From Zarea fungicola (lineage: Eukaryota; Ascomycota; Sordariomycetes; Hypocreales; Cordycipitaceae): a stretch of 64,000 bases of DNA. Below are positions 23,601-36,979 of the stretch, in pieces (the stretch's first letter is position 1; the number at the start of each line of letters is the position of its first letter). The stretch spans positions 147,339-211,338 of the forward strand of contig FWCC01000193.1 in the NCBI GenBank assembly GCA_900169235.1, written 5' to 3'. The notes beneath the pieces were generated by a model. The model saw only the letters and a list, made by a program, of their open reading frames with translations, was not told the DNA's origin and searched no databases. The position numbers were made by a program, and so were the translations under genes.

Positions 23601-25016
23601 GCGTCCATGGATAGCCTGATTCGGTACGCCGGACTCAACTACTCGCAATGGACATGGGAGGGACTTGCCTTTCCCAAATTTGCGCAAAACGAGTTCCCCA
23701 TTGACCAGCTTCTTGGCGGCGCGCCGCTCGTGGCCAAAGTACAAGCTCTCCGACCCGGATTGACTTGCCTGTCTGTCCCAGCGACAGATCGCGAAATCAC
23801 GCAAGTCGAGGACAAGCAGGATCCGTCCGCCTATGTCAAGCTCCCCTACCAGAATGACTACTGGACGCCCATCCCCGGGCAAATCACCGTCGGCTTCAAC
23901 ACCACCATGAACTTTTCCGACTACTGCGAGACGCCGCCCACGACCAACGTCTCCCAGACGAGCTGGATGCAGTACTTTAGCGTGCCCAACGACACCAGCT
24001 CCGCGTACATTGGCAAGGGCTCCGTGCTCCTGTGGAACGAGAAGGAGCTGTACGGCGACGGCGCCGTCAACACACACTCGTCGTCGCACGCCAACGTCGA
24101 CTTTGACACGGCCGACCACGGGTGCCCCAGCTTCGCCGTGACCTTTGGCACCATCAAGGCCGTGCAGGCGGGCCACGACGGCGACGTGAATTCTTGGAAG
24201 TTTGAGCACGACCTCGCCAGCGTCGTCTGCTACCAGACCTTTGAGGAGGTCACCACCGAGGTCACCTGGCGGCTCCCCGACTTTTCCCTCGACGCGACCC
24301 GGCCCCCGCGCGTCGACGAGTCCTCCGCCACCCAGCTCAAGTCCAACACCACCACGGGCAGCCTGCGCTTCCAGATCCCCGTCAACGCGTGGCTCGAGGG
24401 CCTCAGCGACCCCATGTACAACCGCAGCATGCCCGCACCCTCCAATGGGCCTTCCTCCAACAATGACGTCGACGAGTTCATCGACGCCCTCATCTTTGGT
24501 AAAGACGGCGTCCCCATTGCCGAAATCATTGGCGAGATTCAGACATGCCATCTCGGCGACGTCGTCACCACCGCGTACCAGAAATACATGGCGCAGGCCG
24601 TTTCACTTAATATGCGCTCCACAGAAGGCCTGAGCAAGCGCGCGACGGGCATCACGGGGACCATGTCGATTCCGGGCCGCCGCCGGCTGGTGCAGAACGC
24701 GGCGCCCAAGATTGCGCTGCAGGTCATGCTGGGTCTTATGGTGGTGTGTCTCGTCGTCGCGCGGCCGCTCGTGCGCGTCGGCAAGGTGCTCCCGCACAAC
24801 CCGTGCACGATTGCGGGCCTGGCGGCGCTGCTGGCGGACAGCAGCCTCGCGACGGACAAGGCCATCCCCGCGGGGTCGGAGTGGCTGGACGACAAGGGGA
24901 TGCAGAAGGCGCGGCTGTTTGGAGGCTGGACGTTTGCGCTGAAGTGGTGGGATGATTCGGAGAAGCAGGCGGGCACGAGGCGGTATGGAGTTGGTACGGA
25001 GAGGGATTTGGGGTAA
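20656..25016 (+). CDS. DUF3433 multi-span membrane protein, four exons
   Basis: Exons 20656-20758, 20824-21333, about 21390-21610 and 21666-25016 give 1394 residues; the third exon could begin three bases later (two AG choices) without changing frame. The hydrophilic, acidic N-terminus (about 150 residues) is followed by a transmembrane helix, then WRQVDYCAKILMPW...RALRNRHWP, the conserved DUF3433 block, and further helices. A second copy of the block comes about 600 residues later (YGKFATMAAVFAPF...FRSVKAWHF). Large, probably extracytoplasmic regions with NxT/S sites lie between the helix groups, and a last helix (ALQVMLGLMVVCLVVA) precedes a short cytosolic tail. The family is fungal, commonly 1100-1400 residues, and of unknown function. 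The two-block layout implies an internal duplication, normal for the family. It is convergent with the CAP gene. Confidence 0.88.
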
Positions 25017-25287
25017 TTTTTAATCATACGCAAGGAAGCAACCTTTTCATCGAGCGAGTCTACTTTATTCACTCGGCGTTTCATTTTGTAAGAAGAAAGA
25101 AGAGGAGATTTATTTATCAAAGCCACACAGCTATTTCTAGTTTGTTCATAGACGTCAGTCGTCAATTCATTGCAATACAAGTGAACTAATTCAAGGCTAT
25201 ATCGCTGCATCTAGTGTTGCTCATGTACATCATTTCAATTCATTCAGCATTCAAAGGCATCTCCCACCCAACGCAGCATTCACTCGT

Positions 25288-25974
25288 TTAGAACAGCTCC
25301 AACCCAACAAGTGCCGCCGCCATCATCAACATGGCTCCCACCTTGGCCCTAGCCGCCGCACTGTCTGAATCACCACCAGACGAACCTCCTCCACCACCAC
25401 CACCACTACTACTCCCGCCGCTGCTCTTCACCTCCTTCTGCACCTCCTCCGCGTACTGTCCCTGCACGTTGCCCCTCGGCCAGTACTCGCACGCCACAAA
25501 CCACCCCTTAGTCCCGCACAGCGTCCTCTCGCAGCCAATCGTCGTGGTATTCTTCCAGACCAGCTGGGTGAAGTGTCCCGTCGCCTCGGTGAAGCCCGGC
25601 TTGCCAAAGTTGTACTTGTCCCTCTCGTCGCCCCACGCCTCGACCGACGCCGTGGCGTTGGCGTACCCGATGGCAATGTTTTCACCATACGGGCCTCCAG
25701 AATGGGCAAACTTGCAGCTATCCGACGCAGCCTTGTCGAGATACCCCTTGGCGAAACTGGCGAGGGTGTCGTTCCAGGTCACGGCCGTGGCGTTGTGCTC
25801 GCGCCGGTAGACGTTTGTGCTGTTGAGCATGGCCGAGGTGAAGACGTAGCGCTTCGAGTAGGACGGCTCCTGGGAGGGGATTGCGGGAGCGGCGGTGACG
25901 GTCACCACGCTGGCGGTCGCGGCGCGGAGCAGTAGCAGTGCGGAGAGGAGAAGGAGACGGGTCAGGATGTTCAT
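25288..25974 (-). CDS. CAP/SCP/PR-1-like secreted protein, probable GPI anchor
   Basis: Single exon, 228 residues from the ATG at 25974. Seen: an N-terminal signal peptide (leucine-rich, ends ATAS); the CAP core with the N-terminal helix TNVYRREHNATAVTWN, GPYGENIA, and the CAP1 signature GHFTQLVWKNTTTIGC; two further cysteines consistent with the fold; then a Ser/Gly-rich low-complexity spacer and a hydrophobic C-terminus, the layout of a GPI-anchored wall protein. In fungi such proteins (Pry type) bind and export sterols or fatty acids and can protect against host defence lipids; that role is inferred from the family. The histidine and glutamate positions of the CAP cavity appear present. 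Confidence 0.9.
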   Translation of the reverse strand: MNILTRLLLLSALLLLRAATASVVTVTAAPAIPSQEPSYSKRYVFTSAMLNSTNVYRREHNATAVTWNDTLASFAKGYLDKAASDSCKFAHSGGPYGENIAIGYANATASVEAWGDERDKYNFGKPGFTEATGHFTQLVWKNTTTIGCERTLCGTKGWFVACEYWPRGNVQGQYAEEVQKEVKSSGGSSSGGGGGGGSSGGDSDSAAARAKVGAMLMMAAALVGLELF

Positions 25975-25980
25975 TGTCAC

Positions 25981-28900
25981 GACGTCGTGTTTGTATTTTG
26001 CCTGTGCATATGTATGTATGTGTATTACTTGCTGAGTATGTACTGTAAAAATGTAGTTGAGCGTTCGAAGAGAGTGAGAGAGAAAGTGTACAAGTAAAGG
26101 GGAAATAAATTAAACAAGAGGAAAATAAACAATGACAACATCCATTACCAAAGCCAACCAAGAAGCATCGTATATGAACGACATCATCGTCAATCACGTC
26201 CCGGATTGGGTGGAAATGTGGCTTGCAGCGAGCGACAAAGGGCCAAAAACAGGGTTTTTGGCTGGTAACGTCTCGTCAGCGCACACGCCTGCCCAATAAA
26301 CACACAAAGGATCAAAAACAAAACAATTCGCTTGAGAAAAAAGAGTTAGATTCAACGTTTCAAAGACGACACCCACAAACCGTTGATCCAGCCCTGTCGC
26401 GTTTTTGGTAAACATGGTGTATTGGCAAGTAACGACTCCGTCGCAGAATCGCCTCACGGGTGGCCGCTTGTTTCGCGACCTTAGTTTCGGCGCTTATCAC
26501 AGCGGTTTCAAGTCTGGAAGGGCTGACAAGATGCCCGTCCACGATTCATTACCGTGGGCTGCAATTTTCATGCGAGCAGAGTTGTATGAACATAACGCCA
26601 GAAATATAGAATGAGGGATTCAAAATAGCAGTCCCAAAGCAGCGAGGCTACCGTTCATGCCATTCTACAAAACAGCCTAGCCGGAGAATGCTCCTCGGTC
26701 CGTACTCGGGCCAGTTACCTCATTCATGCCCAGCAGGGGAATCATTGCCGTATCGGTGCTATAGTTAATCTGCCGATATGGGCATGGCTTTGATGCACCT
26801 GACCCAAAGAGCATCATCCTGAATCCTCCAACGGCAACGGCAGCTAGGCAAGCTTGGTATGCAGGCTGCCAGCCTACTAGTAGTGCCCTGCCAGCCACCG
26901 TCTCCGTATGCGCGAGGCGTCTTGCAGTTGCATGTATTTACGGCAACTGTCGCTGACGTACATGCTACAATCAATCCTGGTGGCAATATTAGCCACATTG
27001 CTATTCCGTCAAGGGCTACGTTTACTGTATAGTAATAAAACCGTTATTGGCCCATGCGATGAGCGCCATGCGAGGCCGGGGCACGGGTTATCCGGCTTTG
27101 GTGAATCCGGCCACCGACAGCAACGGCAGCCGACTTGGATGCCGTCGTGGACATACCTTCCCTGAGCATTTAATTAAATCTTGTCCGTGCTCTATGGCTC
27201 AATAGTTCGTGGCTCGAATCGGGGTACTCCCCGCCCCCCAAGCTCCCCCACATCGGCAAGCTGGGTAAGTCAAAAGAAGCAAATTACTGAGCGGGAATAC
27301 AAAGCCTCGCGTGTCCACACCTTCCAAAGCTAGTTGACCAGAGGGCGCCGAGCAGGGGGTAATAAAGGATTCATCCGTCGTGAAATGAATGCTTCGCAGA
27401 ACAAGCCCACTTTTCTGAAGAACAAGTTCTTTTCCTGCATTGGAAAAAAAAGTGGTCTCATCAGGCAATTTGCTCCGCCAGGCCAGTCATCGAAATGTTC
27501 TAGTCCGTAGGCCGGTGTGGTGGTGCCGCGGACGACCAGCGTGGCGGCTTTCGGAACCGGAAATGCAGGTGCTTGGCGGCCTCGCAGATGGATGCAATGC
27601 GAACGGGTAAAAGGATCGTGATTTTACACGGCGCAAGTCGCAGTAGCCGTCGACTGGAGAACTTCGGACATGACATTGCCCGTAAACGTCAGACAGTCAC
27701 TACACAAGCCGATACAAGAGCCTGCTCCGTGTGCCGGCGGCCACTATCTTGAAGTCACCGTGCTGCTCTTGGTGCTAATAGACAATTAGACAATGCATGC
27801 AAATGTCAGAGCCAAGCATCAATGTATGCGTTTGCCGAGTCTCTTCCAGGTGTTTTACCCTTCTTCTTCTTGCAGACTATGAAAGTCGCGCAGACTGCCA
27901 ATATTCTGTCATTTGCCGAGAACTGCCAAGCTCCGATAACAGGGATTGGTCAAGTTGGGTCAGGCAAAGTTTGTATGCGCACCGTGTTAGCGATACCTCT
28001 TATGTTGCAGAGGCTGGAGACCGCCGTTCCTCATAAAGTACCACCTGGCAACATATGGCTCGGTGCCTGCAGGCGCATACAGTCGAATTAGTAAAACCGA
28101 GCAACTGTGCTGTTGGTGTGGCCTGCAGACATGCGGCTTCTCACCAACTCGGTATAAAGTGGTGTGGAGTCTTGTCGCATTGCATGCAAGCACGTTGCAA
28201 TGAAGGGGCGGTGCTTTCCGCAGCTCAATCATGGCTCAAAGACATGATCAATTGCACAGAGCAGGGCATTCAGTTATCCCAACTTTGGCTTATTGCCTTG
28301 ATAGTTTTGGGAGCGGCCATTCCATCTCGGCGAGCAAGGAGCTGCGCTTTCGGGTCTTACGGCGCCACCAGCGCGTACCACAACTGGTAGTTGAATCCGG
28401 GGTAGACCAAGAGTTCCTTTTCCGTGGCTTCCGTTACCATTGATCCAGGGCCGTGGCACCAGAATTCATTGCATTAGCAGTCGTGGTATTGATCAGCTGG
28501 TCTGATCCTATTACTACATGGTGGTGTACCCGTACTGAACTCCGACCAGAGGTGCGGCTTGCGTGTGTCGTCGGGAAACTAGGCTAGTCCGTGGCCCTCC
28601 CAACAAATTGGCACGACGCAGATCGCCAGCGTCTGGTAAATCATCACATGTCTAGCTTGCGTGGGATTTTCGAGATGGCTATTATTGGCTCGCTTGTCTG
28701 TAAATGGCCACTTTAATAAGCCATACTCTGGCGTAGTGCCAAAGGTCGGATGTAGCAAGAGCCGCGACGCCAACACATCAGGCATGTCGAGTGATTGCAA
28801 GCGTTTGCACGGAGGGATTCTGACATATTTTGATCGACTTTTGCAGCCCACAAAACAGGCTCTTGATGGATTGGTGAGATTGCGTGTCAGACTGTCAGTC

Positions 28901-31900
28901 GGCGAGGTGGTGACGTGGAGCAAACTCTATTACATGGCGCCTAGCTTTCATGCGCGACAATTTCTGAGGAGGCCTGAGCCATCCTTGACAGAAGGTAAGC
29001 CGTTGCAAGGTCTTTCGTTGGAGCACACAGATGTCTCAGATGCTCCTGGCAATATGCTGTGTGCTATTTCATAGTTGAATGCACTCATCTGAGCGTTGTG
29101 GCGCGTCCCACCCAATTATCCGGGGAAGGCTGGGGTTGAGACGGGGGCGGGAGATTGATGGTTGCCGTGTCTAGGCTGGGTCCATGATGTATTCTGGATC
29201 TGCTCGTGTCAAGACTCAAGAGTAACAATGGGATCAATTCGTCGGAAACAGTTGTTCATTGCGCATGTAGATGAAAGGGCAAATATAGTTTGACAGCTGC
29301 AGCCAAGAGGTTTAATGAGGAATATACAAGCCATGGCCAAGTATTTCTGACATGCACTGCTCAGGTTTCCGCTTCTTGTAAGCGCTGGTGTTTGCGAGAG
29401 CATGGGATCCATACGCAGCGGTCTCTGCCTGCAGCAGTACAAAGGTATTGCTTTGAATTGGGAATGTAAAGATGTATGCGCAGATTTGAACAATTGGGCG
29501 CCTTGTTCCGCAAGGCGTCTGTGACAGGGAATCAGACAGGGAATCAACAGGGGTGGCTATCAAAACCGTGTGGGCAAAGTTTGATGTAAATTGGGAGCGA
29601 TTCTTGCCATGAGACCGGTCATTTCCTACCCAGAGCCGCTTTCCAGGCACACAAAGAAATGTGCTGTGTCTACTTTATTGGAGAACGGGAGACATGTCTC
29701 TCTCGCAATATGAACGGCATTGCAGGAGCTACCCGGCGAGGACCAGGGACCAAGGCTAGATAGACACTCTGGCTGTGCTGGAAAGACGTCGCTTCTTATT
29801 GATTGCGTTTTGAATAGATTAAAGCCCCAAAGATCTAACTCGAATGCCCCGTAAAGGCAGTTGAATCGTTTGATTCCTTCTTGGCCACTGGCCAGGTGAC
29901 ATCTCACATCTCAAAACGGGACATGGATGGCTGGAAATTGGTTGCGCACTGTGTGACGGGCCTGGCTTATTTGGGGGAAGCTGCAGCTGCAGGCTCAGGA
30001 CTAGCTCGCTGAAGGGTTGCACTAGCAGTGCTCATTCCATCATTGCAAGTTGGGGCGAGGGTTGTCGACTACCCTGTAATCAGCGCTGGCGAGGAATCGA
30101 TCGACTGTTTTAGAATGAATGGCCAGGCGCTAGACAGGGGCTAGGTGAGGTTTTGGGCGCTAGAAGAGGAAAGCATGGCCGTGATGGTGTTGGTGAGCCG
30201 GGTGTGGTGGTGTCTACTGGGAGGTCTAGAATTGGGCAACGCGAGCCACTCCCGTGTAGTCTGGTCAATCTTGACAAGTGTGGCTCATCAATCAACTTGT
30301 CAATACTGGCGGATCAAGGTGCGAAAAGCGCAGGTGCTGGGCGGTTTGCACTGGGTCGGTGCCTTTGGTGTGCCGATCGGAATCGTTCAGTAGCGGAATG
30401 GATGATGCTGTTTTGCTCAATACCTGCAGTGCCTGTTTTAAAAATAATAAAAATGCATATTTGTCACACGGGGAAGCATCCCGAGTCGTAGCACAGCTGT
30501 GATATTGGAAGAGGGTATTTTTGCAATAACTTGGTTAACTTATTGTGGGCTGCAGATATGCATGCAACAGCCCATTTATTATCTTGGGAACTGTGTCGAT
30601 GGGACCACAATAAGGGGTAGAGGCATGAAAGGATAGGCGGAAAATAATCACGCATCTCGGTGGATCGTTGGAATGGATTGCCAAAAAGAATCAAGGCTGG
30701 TGAGAAGGGGAGAAAATTTTGCTGTGCTGCGTAGCATCGTGCGTTTGTGGTGCAGGAGTAGGAAATGAAGACGAGAAGCGTACAGAGTAGGGTCGGCTTT
30801 GACAGCTGCCAGACGGTCTGCCGGCAACAGCCGAGTACGCGGGCGGACGAGATGCACTACGGAGACTAGATGCAGAGGTTCCTAGATGTAGATATAATTT
30901 CGGTGAGATGACACTTCTATATATTTGATGCATTTTGCAACATTGTTGAACCATGCCGGGTTACTGTGGTGGCGGAGCTGGCTGAATGTTGTGGCAACAT
31001 GGCTATTAAGAGGGAGTCGCGATCCGGCCGAGAAAACAGCTAGAAAAAAAGTAGTGCTGATGGAGGAAAAACGAGAAAAATAAGAAAAATAAGAAAAACA
31101 AGGTGAAATCACACAGACAGTAATTAATAGTTTGCATCATTAAACACTGGTAGAGTGCATGCCACAATTATAGATTGGGTGCGGCCGGCTGCCTGCTGAC
31201 TGCTCGGATGCCCGGTACCAGCCGCCGCCATTTCCACGATTCGGAGTAGTATGAAGCACGACGTACCTGATTACCGGCCTACTTGGTTTATCCGTTGATG
31301 GCCATCTCAATAATCCCGGCCTGTGTCTCCAAACTGGACACGAGGTGTCAGGTGTCTCGCGCAGGGTGTAACAAGTGGTACCTCTCGAAGGCGATGCAGC
31401 CAACGGGGAGGGCCGGAATGACAGCCCTAAAACTGGTGAGTTGCAAGATGTTTTACTTTTACTCTACTCTGCGGATTGGAATGAGACATGTCATGGGAGC
31501 ATTATCAGCATCTGGTATTGCCAGCAGCATCCAAGGGTCTCTGGACTGGCAGGCAGAGGTGCGAAGTACTCTGTACAAGGAGATTGTCCTCTGCACTAAC
31601 AGTATTAATAGAGGCTGATGATGGCCCCGTCTTTTGTCCCTGTCTGTCCCCTGTCTGACCCAGTACTCCCACAGTCTCCTACAGCACGCCGTAGTGCCCA
31701 GATACAGAGTGGCTTGCAGCGAGTGCAACGCTGGATGGGCGCCACAGGGCCCTGTTTTACTGGCGGGTTCTAGGCCCCTGGACAGCCTAATGCACCTAAT
31801 GCACCGAATGCACCCAACGCACCTCGTCTGACCAACCAAAGGCGGCCAAGGACGGGTGCCCCATCGGGCGACTCCATCCACCTGGGCGTTTTAGGGGATG

Positions 31901-33254
31901 CGTCTGCGATTTGCTGGTTGGCTGGCTGGCTGGCAGCAGGTGGGCAAGCAGGGTACCTTGTCCCAAATCCTTTTGTCTTTTCCCATTTGCATCTTCCTAC
32001 TCCGTATTAGTGAACCACCAAGTTAGCTAGTAGCTAGTGGGAGAAGCAAGCCACGGGCTCGCTAGCGGCGTTTTTGGAAGCTGCTCTGGAGACTGTTGGA
32101 CCCGTCGTTGGTTAATGTACCCAGCTACTCGCAGGCGTCGCAGAGCACTATCTGGCTTGTCTGCCACGGTCTGCCCACAGAAGGCATAGAGATGCTCCAC
32201 GCTGGTGCTGCGAGCCTGCAGATGCGCGGAACCAACTAAGCTAATATCAACTAGTAGAAGCAGGCATACTGGTAGTGTTATTTTTAATTTATCCACTGTG
32301 GCTATTGCTATTGCTGCATTTGTTTCGGCGCCGAGGGATGGTGTCAACTGCAGTCTGTAGTGCAGGCCTGCTGCAACTCGCAGCGCAGCGTCGGTACGGA
32401 TATGGTACTGGTAGTGGGCCTCCGGATGTGCACCGTGTCGCAGATTGCAGTATTCACTGTGCGGCCAGTCCAGTGCAACGCAGCGCAACGGCGCAGTGCC
32501 GCTCAGCAAGAGAGACATGTCTAACAAAACGGGCGGCCCGTCTGGGATGGCTCATGACGGCATTTATCAAGCTCATTGTTGATAAAAAGAAAACAAAAAC
32601 GTAAGAGCTATCTGGACTGCCGAGTCCGTAGACGCCAGCATCTTTCGTTAAGTCGCTGTGATTGATGGATGGTGATTCAACATTGGTGGCGCCTTCAGTG
32701 GGCACAGTGGGCACTGCAGCAGGTACCCTCGCTAATCCACTCTGAAGCCAAGTACCTAATCAGTCCAGGCTGGTAGTTAGCAGCCCATTTCCCGCACAGT
32801 GCGCAGCTTCACTCATCCGCTACCAGCTGTGGCACATAAACCTTGTTTCCTTCTCACACCCTCCTTTCCTCTCTCTCTCTTCTCTCCTTGAGCAGCAATT
32901 GCTTCGACTGGCGGGCTCGAGTTGTTCTAGAGCGACGAATTTCTTTCCTTTCTTCCTCCAATCCTTCTCCCGCGCGCATCGCTGCTCTCGAGATTGGCAT
33001 GCACCTCGACCTCTCACCAACACACACCACCCTCGCCCTCCGACCGTCTCGTTTGCCTCTTATCGCCCCTCCATAATCTCACAAACCGTCCGTCACCGTC
33101 ACCGTCCCCCCCGCCATTGACGTTTCTTCCCGCCGCTCTGCCTCTTCTGCCCCACGACAGCTTCTGGCCGCCTCAACCAACACTCACCGCAGCCACCATC
33201 AACCCTCGGCTCGGCGCCAAACGATTTTCGTGCTCATTTTCTCTTGGCTTGGCC
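25981..33254. other. 7.3 kb gene-poor region ending in the AmdX-like leader
   Basis: I find no protein I can recognise on either strand; the open frames are short, overlap one another and lack motifs or splice-linked neighbours. Simple repeats lie at 31072-31100 (A/G-rich) and 31788-31825 (nine-base unit around ATGCACCTA), and a TACTCCGTA copy at 31998-32006. The last 400 bases (from about 32840) are strongly pyrimidine-rich, like promoters and leaders of highly expressed fungal genes. The region could hold non-coding RNA or long regulatory sequence for the transcription factor that follows, but nothing in the sequence proves it. Confidence 0.45.
31788..31825. repeat. Short tandem repeat, 9-base unit
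   Basis: About four imperfect copies of CTAATGCAC (variants CGAATGCAC and CCAACGCAC) follow one another. Confidence 0.65.
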
Positions 33255-36200
33255 ATGGTAATGAACGATTCTGCCTTCCGGCCCTCGCGCTCTTCTTCCA
33301 TCATGGCGTCCGCATCCCCAACCAACGGTGCTGCGCCTGCCGCCACCATGGCCGCCAAACCCACCACTGACGATTCTGGTGAGAAAAATTCCCGCCCGCG
33401 CTCACAGACGCCTCACTTGCAGACGTTGTGCATTTTTCACCTGCCAGCACCCACCTTCTGCGCTGCTGTCATTCTCCAGTTGCGCTTTGCGCTTGCGCCG
33501 GCGCCTGCTGAAAAAAAAAAATCACTGCTTTCTCTGCTCTTCATCGGCTTAAACTCTGCTAACATACCTGCCCATGCACTCCAGCTTCTACCATTACCGT
33601 CAACACCACCAAACCGGCACCGCCCACCTTTCCCGCTCCAAAAACCGATAAGCCGAGACCCCACGTCTGCTCAACGTGCCAGCGCTCCTTTGCCCGCCTC
33701 GAGCACTTGAAGCGACATGAGCGCTCCCACACCAAGGAGAAGCCCTTTGAGTGCCCAGAGTGCCAGCGATGTTTTGCCCGCCGAGATTTGCTTCTAAGGC
33801 ACCAGCAAAAGCTTCACCAAACCACCACCCCATCCGCCCGCCCCCGCAACCGTCGAGAATCCGCCAGCGGTGTAACGCCCGCCCAGGCTCGACGCAAGAA
33901 CAGCATAGCCGGCACCGGTGTCGCTGCGTCCGCCGCTGCCGCCGCCCCCGGCCAGGCCCCGACTCAGATGAGACCCCGAGCAAATACCATAAGCCATGTT
34001 GACGGAACCGCCATGCAGATGCTGGCAAACGCCAACGCCGCCTCCATGGCCCGCGGCATCCATCCCGGCCACAACAGGCACCCTTCTCTAGTAGGACTTC
34101 CCCTCCACAACTTTGACTTTGGCGGCATGTCCCTCGCTCTCACCCAGCGAGGCATGCAGCTCAGCCTCTCCAAGCTCGATACCGGCACCACCGCCGAGCT
34201 CGATCCCGCTCTACGGACCGCCCCCAACGTCGGCCCGTTCACCACCGAATTTGACTTTGAAAATCTTCTCTTCGGTCACGGTTCCACCATCAACCCCAAC
34301 GCTCTCCACTACAACGACTCGCCCCAATCCATGCACATTGACCAGCAGTCGCCATTCACCTCCTCCCTAAACGACCTCTCCGCCAGCCAGCCCTTTGACG
34401 ACGGCCTCGACTGGGTCGCTGGCTTTGAGCACCAGATGACCTTTCAGAGCAACGAAAATGTGATTGACGGGTCCAGCCCGTCGGCTATTAGCACAACAAG
34501 CCAGAGTGGGATAAGCGATGTCATGGTGGACGGCTCCAACCACCACCCGCTGCCCGCCGCCTCCTCCACCATGTGGCAGCCGTCCGTCATGGGGCCTCCG
34601 CAGATGACGAATCCTTTTGCGATGGATCTTAATGGGTCAGTTTTTCCGGATCTCCTCAATGGAGCACCAGTATCACCTCAGCCAGCTTCTCAAAAGATCA
34701 ATGACCCCTACCTGTCCACGCCTCATTCGCAGAGTTCCATGCCTCGTCATTCTCATCCTCCATCAGTCGTGACGGCGCAAACCATAAACAGCGCCCCAGC
34801 TTTCCATATCGGCCTGGACCCTACGCACCCCATCGCTGCCGGGAACCACGGCGCCTCGCCCGTAACCACCATTACAGATGCCACCAGGACAGCCATTGTG
34901 AACATTCTCCAAAAATCCCAGCCCTTTGGTCGTAGACCTGTCCTCAAGACCGCCCCGCCCTCCAATAACCAGCCCACCGGCCAAAACCTGCCCAGCACCC
35001 AGGACCTGCGCCGCTATGTCCAGAGCTACCTCGACCACTTCCAGCCTCATCTTCCCTTTTTGCATGTACCCACCCTCAACTTGGACATGTCCAAGCCCGC
35101 TCTCGACGACGAGGAAGGCGCCCACGGCGGCAAGGGATGCCTCGTCCTCGCCACCGCCATGATTGGCGCCCTGTATGCAAGAGATTTTGAAGTGTCCAAG
35201 GAGCTCTTTGAGCTGTCCAAGCGAATGGTTTTTATATTTTTGCAGGACCGTCGACAGCAGGAAATGAGCCGCCAGCGCAACACCCCGTCGCTCAGCGGCT
35301 CCCAGCCCAGCGACGACGGCTCCGACACCCCCGTCTGGCTCGTTCAGACCATGCTCTTGAATGTGTCGTATGGCCACAATGTCCAAGATAAGATTGCCAC
35401 CGACATCGCCTCCATGCACATTTCCTCCCTGGTGGGTCTCGCCCAGGGTGCCCAGCTCGCAAAGCCCACACCACTCCACGTCCCCGATATCCAAGATGTA
35501 CAAATGGCCAATGACGGTGCCGGCAACTGGGATCTCAAGAGGGAGCAGCTCCAGGACCAGCAGTGGCTCGAGTGGAAACGCATGGAGGAGCGCAAACGCA
35601 CCCTTTACAGCGTGTTCCTTGTATCGAGCCTCTTGGTGACGGCGTACAACCACGCGCCGGCGCTGACCAATTCCGAAATTTTAATTGACTTGCCCTGTGA
35701 CGAGGAATTTTACGCTGCCGAGTCAAGTGCCGACTTTTTCGCCAAGGGTGGCATCCGTGGCGCCGCGCACAACACTCCACCCTTCCGCGAGGCACTGGCC
35801 ACTCTTCTCCATTCGAACCAACAAGAGCAGACAGATGCCACCCTGACCAACATGGCGCCCGCCTTTGATTCGATCAATGCCAACCAGGGACAGCAGCAGC
35901 CTCCAGCGCCCGGTAATCTCGACACCAGTGCCTTTGGACTGCTGCTGCTCATTTACGCCCTGCACAATTACATTTGGGAGACGCGCCAGCGCCATCACAA
36001 CAAAGTCTGGACCAATGAGGAGACGGAGCGAATGCATCGACACATTGAACCTGCTCTGCGAGCCTGGCAGATGGCGTGGGCCAGCAATCCCCGCCATTGT
36101 GTGGAGCGGCCAAACCCCTACGGCTTGGGCCCACTGTCTGCTGATTCCATCCCGCTGCTCGATCTCGCCTATGTTCGCTTGTTTGTGAATCTGTCTCGCG

Positions 36201-36979
36201 CCAAGGAGCGGTTCTGGGAGCGCGACTGGAATGGCATGGCGGATGAAATCGCACGCGGCAGCCAGGTGGCGGAGAATGCTGGCGAGGAGGACTCGAGCAC
36301 AGAACCCAGCAGCAGGGCCGAGGCATCGGATGCCGACATGGGCAGCGCCATTGTGTCCGACTCGCCCGGGCCCCAGACGCAGTCGATTGACTTTGCCCGG
36401 TTTAACGGATCGAGCGACTACGCCAACTCGGCCGAGCGGGTGACGACGCGGCGCGAGAAGCACCTGCGCAAGGCCTCCTTCTTTGCCGCCGACTCTCTGT
36501 CCATGGCCGACCGGCTCGGCGTGTCGGTGGCCGACCTGTGGGGTGGCGAGCTGCCTCTCCAGGTGGCTCTGTGCGCGTTTGATTGTCTCCAGGTGTTGGT
36601 AGAATGGGTGGCCACGCTGCAAGACCGCGTCGGCCCGTACCTGGGCATTGTCGGCCACGACGACGTTGACTTTGCGCAGATGCCGGCCATTATGATGCTC
36701 GAGGAGGACGACGTGAAGCTGCTGGAAAAGGTCAAGGGCATTGTGGACACGATTGAGCGCAAGGCTAGGGAGAAGCTCGCGGCGGCTGGGCTGGACGCGG
36801 ATTTCAAGCTCGAGGAGACGGGCGGCTACGTTCCGAAGCTGCTGCGCCTATTTAGCGTCCTGTTGAAGAATGCGGGCGTCTGGCAAGTGTACCAAATCAT
36901 GTCGCAATGTCTAGAGTCGCAAGCTATTCACGCTCGCAACCGCGCGGAACGATCTACCATGACTGCCATGACTGATTAA
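33255..36979 (+). CDS. amdX: C2H2 zinc-finger transcription factor, AmdX-like
   Basis: Exons 33255-33378 and 33585-36979 over a 206-base intron (branch site TGCTAAC) give 1172 residues. Two adjacent C2H2 fingers lie at residues 70-90 (C70, C73, H86, H90) and 98-119 (C98, C101, H114, H119), separated by the HTKEKPFEC linker. This pair, and the basic, serine-rich stretch after it (RPRNRRES), match the Adr1/AmdX-type fungal regulators; AmdX of Aspergillus nidulans activates the acetamidase gene. A long Ser/Pro/Asn-rich middle is followed by a fungal-specific transcription-factor region (about 510-900, starting [23 protein letters not shown]), and a helical C-terminus. The start is uncertain: ATGs at 33261 and 33303 are in frame. 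It is nuclear and probably binds G-rich sites; targets here are unknown. The symbol is by resemblance only. Confidence 0.85.

Noticed and set aside
22965..24551. 528-codon open frame on the minus strand opposite the DUF3433 gene
   Set aside because: It mirrors the GC-rich third positions of the plus-strand gene, has low-complexity Val/Gly/Glu composition and no motif, and overlaps a confidently spliced coding region.
34763..36658. Two long minus-strand frames (296 and 311 codons) opposite the AmdX-like gene
   Set aside because: Both are antisense shadows of a strongly biased coding exon and contain no recognisable domain.
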